NCBI GenBank assembly: GCA_003454605.1
Contig: DMKD01000320.1
Location: 1 to 11,949, forward strand
Source: Spirochaeta sp.
GTDB taxonomy: Bacteria; Spirochaetota; Spirochaetia; UBA9216
Direction: 5' to 3'
Length of the DNA stretch: 11,949 bases
How positions within the stretch are numbered: position 1 is the first letter of the stretch; every line of letters begins with the position of its first letter. Made by a program: the position numbers and the translations under genes. A model generated the notes under the pieces. It had not been told where the DNA came from, did no database searches, and saw only the letters and a list, made by a program, of their open reading frames with translations. Below are positions 5,800 through 11,949 of the stretch, in pieces.

Positions 5800-6747
5800 A
5801 TGGATATAGTACATTATTCAGTTTTGAAAGAGGAAGTATACAGTTATCTTAAACCTGAAGCTGATGATCGGCTGATGGTTGACTGTACTCTGGGTGAGGG
5901 AGGGCACTCAGAGCTTTTTCTTTCAAGATGTCCATGGTTGAACTTGATAGGATTAGATGCCGACAAAAAAATTATGTCGGTCGCTGAAAAACGGCTTGAG
6001 CCGTTTAAAGATAGAGTCCGTCTGTACAACCAATGGTTTAATACTTTTTTCAGACAATATCCACTGGGAGATGAACGCCCCGACCTCATTCTTTTTGATT
6101 TGGGTATTTCAATATTTCATTATGAAAAATCAGGCCGCGGTTTTTCCTTTCTGCGCGATGAGCCTCTCGACATGAGGCTTTCATCCGAGTTGGAATTATC
6201 AGCGGCGGATATCGTGAATGAATATCCCGAATCCGAGATAGCCGATCTGATTTATCAGTTCGGTGAAGAACGTTATTCAAGACGATTTGCAAAAGCGATA
6301 ATCAATGAACGCAAAGAGTCGCGGATTGAAACTACATCCCGACTTGCTGAGATTATTCGCAAGGCATCACCGCCTGATTATCGGCACGGCAGAATCCATC
6401 CTGCAACAAGATCGTTCCAGGCTCTTAGGATTGCTGTGAACGGCGAGCTTGCAAGACTCGATTCGGTTCTTGCTAACGCTTTGCGGAAACTCAAACCCGG
6501 TGGACGCATGGGGGTGATTACCTTTCATTCGCTTGAAGACAGAATGGTTAAGCACTTTTTCAGAAGTATGAATAAGGCCTGTATCTGTCCTCCTGAACAG
6601 CCGATATGTAATTGTAACGGTAGAAAAATTGTTGACATCCTGACCAAAAAGCCGGTGATTCCGACTGCTCAGGAGATAGCGGAGAATGCGCCTTCAAGAA
6701 GTTCGAAGCTGCGCGTCGTGAAAAAGATTTCAGATGAGGAATTTTAG
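5800..6747 (+). CDS. rsmH: 16S rRNA (cytosine1402-N4)-methyltransferase RsmH
   Basis: RsmH (MraW) N4-methylates C1402 in the decoding centre of 16S rRNA using SAM. The 315-residue length is normal. Family motifs are 'HYSVLKEEV' near the N-terminus, the SAM motif 'VDCTLGEGGHS', 'LILFDLGIS', 'GRGFSFLRDEPLDMRL', 'HPATRSFQALRIAVNGEL', 'GGRMGVITFHSLEDRMVKHFF', and the late Cys-rich segment 'CICPPEQPICNC'. The usual 'GVSSxQLD' segment after the acidic loop reads 'GISIFHYEKSG' here, a local divergence. AGGAAG lies 9 nt before ATG 5800. The gene ends immediately before the ftsL start, with no gap. Confidence 0.95.
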   Translation: MDIVHYSVLKEEVYSYLKPEADDRLMVDCTLGEGGHSELFLSRCPWLNLIGLDADKKIMSVAEKRLEPFKDRVRLYNQWFNTFFRQYPLGDERPDLILFDLGISIFHYEKSGRGFSFLRDEPLDMRLSSELELSAADIVNEYPESEIADLIYQFGEERYSRRFAKAIINERKESRIETTSRLAEIIRKASPPDYRHGRIHPATRSFQALRIAVNGELARLDSVLANALRKLKPGGRMGVITFHSLEDRMVKHFFRSMNKACICPPEQPICNCNGRKIVDILTKKPVIPTAQEIAENAPSRSSKLRVVKKISDEEF

Positions 6748-7038
6748 GTGTTGAAAAGATTATTTACAGCTGCATTAGTACTTTTAATTCCGGCACTTCT
6801 GTTTGTTTCGGTCTGGCAGTCGTATAGATACGATGAACTCAGCCGCGAGGTTACAGAACTTGAACAGAAACAGAAGGAAATTTTTGAAAAAAATAAAAAA
6901 ATTGTTATGGGGATTGAATTTCTGAAATCTCCATTCCGTATAAATAAGATTGCAGACGAAGATCTCGAGCTTCAGAAAGTTGATCCCGAAAAAATTCTGA
7001 GGATAGATTTAGGCGGCAAGGACAGGCAGGATGGTTAA
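6748..7038 (+). CDS. ftsL: FtsL-like divisome protein
   Basis: This 96-residue bitopic membrane protein is identified mainly by topology and position. It has a short basic cytoplasmic end (MLKR), one transmembrane helix (~5-23), a coiled coil (~29-56: 'DELSREVTELEQKQKEIFEKNKK') and a short periplasmic tail. FtsL pairs with FtsB and FtsQ to activate septal peptidoglycan synthesis. Sequence conservation in this family is poor, so the name rests on its place between rsmH and murF. The start is GTG directly after the rsmH stop, with GAGGA at 6736-6740 as Shine-Dalgarno; the adjacent TTG 6751 is an alternative. The end overlaps murF by 8 nt, suggesting translational coupling. Confidence 0.75.
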   Translation: MLKRLFTAALVLLIPALLFVSVWQSYRYDELSREVTELEQKQKEIFEKNKKIVMGIEFLKSPFRINKIADEDLELQKVDPEKILRIDLGGKDRQDG

Positions 7039-8470
7039 AGCCGGATACCTGTTTACGGCTGAAGATGCAGCGGCCTGGAGCGGGGGAGAACTTCGCGGAA
7101 ATGCTGCAGCGGCAGTGTCCGGCGCTGAGGTCGATTCCCGGCGATGTGATAAAGGGGTTCTGTTTTTTGCTCTCGATGGTGAGAGAGTGAATGGTCATGA
7201 CTATATCGGCAAGGCGTTTGAAAACGGCGCATGCGGTACGGTTATAGCTGAGAGCTGGGCTGTGACTGAGGCCGGAAGTGAACTAGCAGCTTCTCTCTCC
7301 GAAGAAGGTTTCATTCTTGTTGTTGCAGATCCCCTTCAGGCGCTTCAGCAGATTGCTGCCGAATATATGAAAAAAATTACCCGCCCTGTGCGTATAGCTG
7401 TGACAGGCAGTAACGGGAAGACTACGACTAAAGAGCTTATTGCTTCGGTTCTTTCCGAGAAATTTTCAGTAGTAAAGACAGCAGGCAATTATAATTCTGA
7501 GATTGGACTGCCTTTGACCGTGTTCAATATCAACAATGAACATGATTATGCAGTTATTGAAATGGGCATTAACCGATTGGGCGAAATGGATGTACTCACC
7601 GAAATACTCCGTCCCGATCTGGTTGTCATTACCAATATCGGGACCGCCCATATCGGCATTTTTAAGAGTATAGAGACTATAGCCTTTGAAAAAAGGAGAT
7701 CTTTATCTCTGTTCGACGGTAAAGGCACTCTTTTCGTTTCTGAAGATGAACCATATGCCGATTTTCTCGCCGACGGACTGAAAGGGGAATGCCGTTCCTA
7801 TGGTAAAAAAAGTATAGAGGCAGATTACGGAGACTTAAGCTGTGTCGGCAATGGGCTTAAAGGCTGGAATATCAGCGTGGGGGGGGCTAATATATCCTTT
7901 CCCCTAATCGGAGAACATAATCTGAAGAACGCGTTCTGTGCATTCAGCCTCGGCTTCTTTGCCGGTTTAACGGTGAATGAAATAAAAACAGGATTAGAAA
8001 AGGCTGAACCTCTGTTCGGACGAAGTGAGATCATAAGCGGTCAGGTTACAATAATCCAGGATTCATATAATGCTAATGCTGATTCGCTGCTGAAATCAAT
8101 AAAGTTTGCCGATGAGCTGGAATGGAAGGGCGGAAAGCACTACGTTCTCGGAGACATGAAAGAGCTCGGCGAGAACAGTCTTGAGATGCATCAACAGGTC
8201 GGTTCAGCGGCCTCGGAGAGTTCTGCCGACAGAATAGTATTTTTCGGCAGCGATTCATTTGCTGCTTACGAGAGGGCAAAAAAAACAGAAATGACGGAAA
8301 CCGGTAGTCTGCCGGTTTTTTTTCATACCGAGGATTATGAAATCCTTGAGAAAGAGGTGGTATCGGGGCTGAACAACGGAGATCTTCTTCTATTAAAGGG
8401 TTCGCGCTCAATGAATCTTGAGAGACTGCTTGAACCGGTTAAGAATAAATTCAGGGGGGCTGAATGTTAA
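7031..8470 (+). CDS. murF: UDP-N-acetylmuramoyl-tripeptide--D-alanyl-D-alanine ligase MurF
   Basis: MurF adds D-Ala-D-Ala to the UDP-MurNAc-tripeptide with ATP (EC 6.3.2.10), the last cytoplasmic step before MraY. The 479-residue protein has the three Mur-ligase domains: an N-terminal UDP-binding part (~1-105, 'VSGAEVDSRRCDKGVLFFALDGERVNG' pattern), the ATP-binding centre with P-loop 'GSNGKTTTKE' (G126-K130), then 'NYNSEIGLPLTVFNI', 'MGINRLGEM' (178-186) and 'ITNIGTAHIG'. The C-terminal domain has 'DSYNANADS' (344-352), 'LGDMKELG' and 'LLLKGSRSMNLE'. 'DSYNAN' distinguishes MurF from MurE and MurC. AAGGA (7019-7023) precedes ATG 7031 inside ftsL. The 3' part contains a terminator-like hairpin, and the end overlaps mraY by 7 nt. 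Confidence 0.95.
   Translation: MVKAGYLFTAEDAAAWSGGELRGNAAAAVSGAEVDSRRCDKGVLFFALDGERVNGHDYIGKAFENGACGTVIAESWAVTEAGSELAASLSEEGFILVVADPLQALQQIAAEYMKKITRPVRIAVTGSNGKTTTKELIASVLSEKFSVVKTAGNYNSEIGLPLTVFNINNEHDYAVIEMGINRLGEMDVLTEILRPDLVVITNIGTAHIGIFKSIETIAFEKRRSLSLFDGKGTLFVSEDEPYADFLADGLKGECRSYGKKSIEADYGDLSCVGNGLKGWNISVGGANISFPLIGEHNLKNAFCAFSLGFFAGLTVNEIKTGLEKAEPLFGRSEIISGQVTIIQDSYNANADSLLKSIKFADELEWKGGKHYVLGDMKELGENSLEMHQQVGSAASESSADRIVFFGSDSFAAYERAKKTEMTETGSLPVFFHTEDYEILEKEVVSGLNNGDLLLLKGSRSMNLERLLEPVKNKFRGAEC
8298..8323 (+). terminator. Intrinsic-terminator-like hairpin inside murF
   Basis: AAACCGG (8298-8304), a 7-nt loop (8305-8311) and CCGGTTT (8312-8318) form a perfect 7-bp stem, and eight consecutive T's run from 8316 to 8323. 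This is the architecture of a Rho-independent terminator, placed in frame within murF about 150 bp before its stop. Only four stem pairs are G-C, so strength is uncertain. It may reduce read-through into mraY and downstream genes, or may be coding coincidence. Confidence 0.4.
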
Positions 8471-9543
8471 AAGAACTGCTTTTCCCGTTGGTTGAATATT
8501 TTTCGGCTTTTAATATATTTCAATATATCACTTTCAGGGCGGCATACGCTGCGGTAACCGCTCTGTTCATATCATTCCTGTTCGGACCGAAGATAATCAG
8601 GGCATTGAAGAAATTTAAACTTGGTCAAATGGTAAGAACCGACGGCCCGCAGTCGCATCTTCAGAAAAGCGGAACCCCGACTATGGGCGGAATTATGATG
8701 ATTCTTGCTGTTCTGGTATCGTCTCTGCTTTGGCAGGATCTTAGAAATCCTTATGTATGGATATGTCTTGTCTCGATTGTCGGTTTCGGGGCAGTGGGCT
8801 TTCTTGATGATTATCTCAAAGTAACAAGGAAGAGCACTGAGGGACTGCATGCCCGGTTCAAGATTTTCGGTCAGGTTGCAATTTCATTAGTTGTGGTTCT
8901 GTTCCTGTATTTTAACAGACACGAAGACACAACATTGTTGTTTCTCCCGTTTTTCAAGAATCCCGTTCTTGATTTGGGGGTTCTCTACATTCCTTTTGGA
9001 GTTTTTATTCTTGTTGCATGGACTAACGCAGTAAATCTGACTGACGGCCTGGATGGTCTAGCTACCGGTCTGGTAATTCTTGTCGGCATAGCCTTTACGA
9101 TCCTGACCTATATAACAGGCCGTGCAGACTTCGCGTCCTACCTGCAGATACCATATCTGCCTGAGAGCAGTGAACTTCCGGTATTCTGTTTCGGTCTGGT
9201 AGGTGCCGCAGTTGGGTTTTTATGGTTTAATTCTCACCCTGCAGAAGTCTTTATGGGCGATACAGGCTCTCTGGCGCTCGGCGGAGTACTCGGTGTGATC
9301 TCGCTGATGATAAAGAAAGAGGTTCTCATGGTTATTATCGGCGGCGTTTTCGTTCTGGAGATACTTTCGGTAATTATTCAGGTTGTTTCATTCAAGACGA
9401 CTGGTAAGAGAGTTTTTAAGATGGCGCCGCTGCATCATCATTTTGAGTTGAACGGATGGGCCGAAACAAAGGTTGTAATAAGATTCTGGATAATGGGCGG
9501 CATGTTTGCGATACTCGCGCTGTCGACTTTAAAAATACAGTAA
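8464..9543 (+). CDS. mraY: Phospho-N-acetylmuramoyl-pentapeptide-transferase MraY
   Basis: MraY transfers phospho-MurNAc-pentapeptide to undecaprenyl phosphate, making lipid I in the cytoplasmic membrane (EC 2.7.8.13). The 359-residue polytopic protein has about ten membrane segments and all signature motifs: 'DGPQSHLQKSGTPTMGG', 'GFLDDYLK' with D115 and D116, 'NAVNLTDGLDGLATG', 'FNSHPAEVFMGDTGSLALGG' with D266, and 'APLHHHFELNGW' with the HHH at 324-326. The aspartate spacing matches the known catalytic set (E. coli D115, D116, D267). ATG 8464 overlaps the end of murF and is preceded by a strong AGGGGGG (8453-8459), so translation should be efficient even without coupling. Confidence 0.97.
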   Translation: MLKELLFPLVEYFSAFNIFQYITFRAAYAAVTALFISFLFGPKIIRALKKFKLGQMVRTDGPQSHLQKSGTPTMGGIMMILAVLVSSLLWQDLRNPYVWICLVSIVGFGAVGFLDDYLKVTRKSTEGLHARFKIFGQVAISLVVVLFLYFNRHEDTTLLFLPFFKNPVLDLGVLYIPFGVFILVAWTNAVNLTDGLDGLATGLVILVGIAFTILTYITGRADFASYLQIPYLPESSELPVFCFGLVGAAVGFLWFNSHPAEVFMGDTGSLALGGVLGVISLMIKKEVLMVIIGGVFVLEILSVIIQVVSFKTTGKRVFKMAPLHHHFELNGWAETKVVIRFWIMGGMFAILALSTLKIQ

Positions 9544-9564
9544 CAGGGAATTGGTTGTAATTTA

Positions 9565-10695
9565 ATGAAGGGACGATTTGAACTCGAAAGAGTTCCCGGC
9601 GGACAAAGTGATTTTATACTCCTGATGATAATTGTACTTCTTGCCGGCAGCGGGTTTGCCGCCTTATTTTCGGCCTCCTATCATTATGCAGGAAAATACT
9701 TCAACGACAGTTTCATGTTTATCAGAAAACAGCTGATTTTAGGCGGTGCAGGCATGGTACTGGCGTTCGCCGGCTATAAAATTTCTGTCGAATATCTGAG
9801 AAAGTGGACACCGCTGCTGCTGCTCGGCGGTTTCGGACTGATCCTGCTGACCTTTATCCCGGGCATAAGCGAAGAGATTCTCGGCGCACGCCGGTGGATT
9901 TTCCTGTTCGGATTTTCATTTCAGCCGTCAGAGCTTGCTAAGCTAGTCGTGGTACTCTATCTCGCAAATATATTCGATAAAAAGCAGGACCGGATGCATG
10001 ATTTCGGTAACACGGTCCTTCCTCCGCTGATTATTCTTGTTATGATTATCGGGCTAGTACTGCTTCAGAATGATTTCTCATCAGCGGTTTTCATTCTTGT
10101 GATCGGCCTCTCGATGTTTTTCATGGCCGGAGTCCCGATTCTGTATTTTGTTTATCTTTTAATGGCGGCTGTTCCGACATCGCTTATTTTTCTGTTTACC
10201 AAACCGCACCGGGTTGAACGCCTTATAGCATTCATAAGTCCTGAAGCCGACCCCATAGGTTCTGGATACCAGGTGATCGCAGCCCAGTCCGCACTGAAAA
10301 ACGGCGGTCTGCTCGGGCAGGGGCTGGGACACGGTATAAAAAAGCTGGGCGGCCTTCCGGAGGTTCATTCAGATTTTATTTTTGCGTCAACCGCCGAGGA
10401 AATCGGTTTTATGGGGGTATTCTGTATTATTCTGCTCTTTCTAGGTTTTGCTGCAAGGGCGCTCATGCGGGGATATAAGAGCGGAAATCATTATGATTTC
10501 CTTTTAAGCTTTGGTCTCGCCGCGTGTATTTTATACCAGGCTCTGTTTAATATGGCTGTAGTTTCAGGGCTTGTGCCTGCAACCGGAATTCCGCTTCCGT
10601 TTTTTTCCTCAGGAGGTTCATCCCTGCTGGTGACATTTATTATGTGCGGGTTGCTGCTGGGAATTACAAAACGTCAGAATGAGGAGAGAGTTTAG
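9565..10695 (+). CDS. ftsW: SEDS-family septal glycan polymerase FtsW
   Basis: FtsW is the SEDS glycosyltransferase that polymerises lipid II at the division site with a partner class B penicillin-binding protein. The 376-residue protein has about ten transmembrane helices and the family signatures 'GARRWI' (107-112), 'FQPSELAKL' (119-127), 'LQNDFSSAV', 'HSDFIFASTAEEIGFMG' with the predicted catalytic D270, and 'GIPLPFFSSGGSS' near the C-terminus. RodA is closely related; FtsW is chosen because the gene sits between mraY and ftsQ. No good Shine-Dalgarno is seen: AGGGA (9545-9549) is about 15 nt from ATG 9565, and no in-frame alternative start lies closer. No ftsI follows or precedes it in the window. 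Confidence 0.93.
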   Translation: MKGRFELERVPGGQSDFILLMIIVLLAGSGFAALFSASYHYAGKYFNDSFMFIRKQLILGGAGMVLAFAGYKISVEYLRKWTPLLLLGGFGLILLTFIPGISEEILGARRWIFLFGFSFQPSELAKLVVVLYLANIFDKKQDRMHDFGNTVLPPLIILVMIIGLVLLQNDFSSAVFILVIGLSMFFMAGVPILYFVYLLMAAVPTSLIFLFTKPHRVERLIAFISPEADPIGSGYQVIAAQSALKNGGLLGQGLGHGIKKLGGLPEVHSDFIFASTAEEIGFMGVFCIILLFLGFAARALMRGYKSGNHYDFLLSFGLAACILYQALFNMAVVSGLVPATGIPLPFFSSGGSSLLVTFIMCGLLLGITKRQNEERV

Positions 10696-10697
10696 AT

Positions 10698-11600
10698 ATG
10701 AGTCAGATGCATCATTATAATAATAAGGATTACAATTATCCTGAAACTCCTTTTTATGAATATAAATCCGTAGAAAATACGATGATCAATGCGGCAGACA
10801 GGCTGGAAAAGGACCATCGACTCAGAGACCGCAGAGAGAGGACGGCGAGAGTATTCAAGGTAATTATTGCAGTTCTTCTTTTCGTGATATTTGTTCAGGT
10901 AGTTTATCATCTATATTTTGCCAGAAACGTTAAGATAGACAAGATTACAATTGAAACCGGAGCCGGTTTTTCGGCTAGCGATGAGCAGATCCTCGAGATG
11001 GCCGGTATAAGAACTGCTGAATCCTATTTTGCTCTGGATGAGACTGTCATTGAAACAAGGCTTGAGCGCTTTTCTCAGATTCTTTCAGCTGAGGTTGAGA
11101 AGAAATTTCCGGATACCCTGAGTATAAAACTCAAAGGCAGAAACCCGCTTGCGGTATGCCTGATTGAAACCGACGGAAGGATCATTCCGGCAGCGGTTGA
11201 TTCGGAAGGTGTAATCTTTCAGCTTGGTAAATCGGTAACAGACCTGAATCTTCCGGTAATATCCGGGATAAGAATAGATGAAGCGAGACTGGGGGTTGTT
11301 ATGCCCGAGGCGATAACTACTTTTCTGGCGTGTCTGAAGAATTTAAGAATTGAATCGCCGGTATTCTTTGACGGTATCTCGGAGATGAGAATAATCAGAA
11401 AAAGCAATGACGATTTTGAAGTATTGATGTATCCTCAGAATTATAGTATTCCTGTTAGACTGGGCAGCAGAATTGATAAAGAGCTGTTCACCTATGTTAT
11501 TCTTGTTCTTGATGTAGCGAAGCAGCAGGGTCTTACAGCGTCTCTTGAAGAACTGGATTTCAGAACGGATGAAGTTGTTTATAGGCTTAGGGAGGAATAA
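10698..11600 (+). CDS. ftsQ: Cell division protein FtsQ/DivIB
   Basis: FtsQ/DivIB is a single-pass membrane protein that recruits FtsL and FtsB to the divisome. This 300-residue protein has a long charged cytoplasmic N-terminus (1-52, ending 'RLRDRRERTARVFK'), one transmembrane helix (~54-73) and a periplasmic POTRA-type domain (~78-148: 'VKIDKITIETGAG' to 'EKKFPDTLSIKLKGRNPLAV'). The FtsQ/DivIB beta domain follows to the C-terminus, with 'LEELDFRTDEVVYRL' as the last strand pair. Sequence similarity within the family is low, so the call rests on architecture and on its place between ftsW and ftsA. ATG 10698 lies 2 nt after the ftsW stop, with GAGGAG (10681-10686) upstream. Confidence 0.88.
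   Translation: MSQMHHYNNKDYNYPETPFYEYKSVENTMINAADRLEKDHRLRDRRERTARVFKVIIAVLLFVIFVQVVYHLYFARNVKIDKITIETGAGFSASDEQILEMAGIRTAESYFALDETVIETRLERFSQILSAEVEKKFPDTLSIKLKGRNPLAVCLIETDGRIIPAAVDSEGVIFQLGKSVTDLNLPVISGIRIDEARLGVVMPEAITTFLACLKNLRIESPVFFDGISEMRIIRKSNDDFEVLMYPQNYSIPVRLGSRIDKELFTYVILVLDVAKQQGLTASLEELDFRTDEVVYRLREE
11591..11595 (+). promoter_or_regulatory. Shine-Dalgarno fixing the TTG start of ftsA
   Basis: GGAGG at 11591-11595, within the last codons of ftsQ, is 7 nt before TTG 11603-11605. The first in-frame ATG falls far inside the conserved nucleotide-binding domain, and the protein from TTG begins four residues before the FtsA 'LIVGLDIGTTK' strand, so TTG is the supported start. Confidence 0.7.
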
Positions 11601-11602
11601 TC

Positions 11603-11949
11603 TTGCCGGTTGATGATTTGATAGTCGGACTAGATATAGGTACCACTAAGGTTTGCGCGGTTATAGGTGAAATTAATGAAACCGGCCGAATTGAGATCGT
11701 AGGTATAGGTACAGCCGCTTCTGACGGCTTAAGAAAGGGTGTGGTTATTAATATTGAATCTACCCTCAAAGCCGTCACGAAAGCGATAGAAGCAGCTGAG
11801 ATGATGTCCGGGCGCGAGGTTGCTTCAGTTATTACCGGTATTGCCGGAGCTCATGTTGAGGGAATTAACTCACGAGGTGTGGTTGCTGTTTCCGGGCGGG
11901 ATCGTGAAATCAATGATGTAGATGTGAGACGCGTAATTGATGCTGCGAG
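11603..11949 (+). CDS. ftsA: Cell division protein FtsA, N-terminal part (runs off window)
   Basis: FtsA is the actin-like ATPase that tethers FtsZ to the membrane. The frame stays open from TTG 11603 to the window end, giving 115 complete codons of a protein usually near 400-450 residues. It opens with the phosphate-binding strand 'LIVGLDIGTTKVCAVIGE' (6-23) and continues with 'GLRKGVVINIESTLKAV', the FtsA-type 'SDGLRKG' connection and helix. The start of the 1C/SHS2 domain follows ('VASVITGIAGAHVEGINSRG', ~84-103). It follows ftsQ by 2 nt and is presumably followed by ftsZ beyond the window, as in related clusters; that is inference. Confidence 0.95.
   Translation, partial: MPVDDLIVGLDIGTTKVCAVIGEINETGRIEIVGIGTAASDGLRKGVVINIESTLKAVTKAIEAAEMMSGREVASVITGIAGAHVEGINSRGVVAVSGRDREINDVDVRRVIDAA

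Noticed and set aside
6905..7198. 97-residue minus-strand open frame spanning the ftsL-murF junction
   Set aside because: It lies antisense to two coupled dcw genes and has no family features.
8073..8411. 112-residue minus-strand open frame antisense to murF
   Set aside because: It lies wholly inside a clearly conserved murF, has a low-complexity composition and shows no recognisable motif; it is a coding shadow.

Overview
The window looks like a chromosomal segment of a free-living or commensal member of the Spirochaetota, probably Spirochaetales. This call rests on remembered gene order and protein flavour, not on a search. Supporting points are a reduced division and cell-wall (dcw) cluster ordered mraZ-rsmH-ftsL-murF-mraY-ftsW-ftsQ-ftsA, a DUF4912 gene paired with a GH57/DUF1957 branching enzyme, and moderate G+C judged by eye. 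Nothing looks like a plasmid, phage or island: I see no transposase, integrase, tRNA, rRNA or CRISPR.

Left block (1-2226, plus strand): the 3' end of a repeat-rich, propeller-like protein, an exported M23-fold protein that has lost most of its zinc and catalytic residues, and a class I SAM methyltransferase with N-terminal CxxC knuckles. Gaps are about 4 nt, so they look co-transcribed. Middle block (2231-4619, plus strand): a well-formed sigma70-type promoter followed by a DUF4912 protein and a GH57 1,4-alpha-glucan branching enzyme, i.e. a glycogen or storage-glucan unit. It ends in a short convergent overlap with the next genes.

Minus-strand pair (4603-5153): a DUF1820 protein and an 81-residue unknown joined by an ATGA overlap. 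A perfect 6-bp inverted repeat sits flush against the DUF1820 start codon. The 182-bp AT-rich divergent region (5154-5335) separates this pair from the dcw cluster. It carries promoter-like hexamers and, just before mraZ, a 10-bp-phased array of TGGNA-like units matching the spacing of known MraZ operator boxes.

Right block (5336-11949, plus strand): MraZ (regulator), RsmH (16S rRNA methyltransferase), FtsL-like, MurF, MraY, FtsW, FtsQ/DivIB and the start of FtsA, which runs off the window. The genes are tightly packed, with overlaps or gaps of 0-23 nt. Together they make UDP-MurNAc-pentapeptide, attach it to undecaprenyl phosphate, polymerise glycan at the septum and build the divisome. Several genes usual in this cluster (ftsI, murE, murD, murG, murC) are absent here. 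The most notable non-coding signals are the phased MraZ-box array and an intrinsic-terminator-like hairpin with eight T's inside the 3' part of murF. I found no clearly new biological system.
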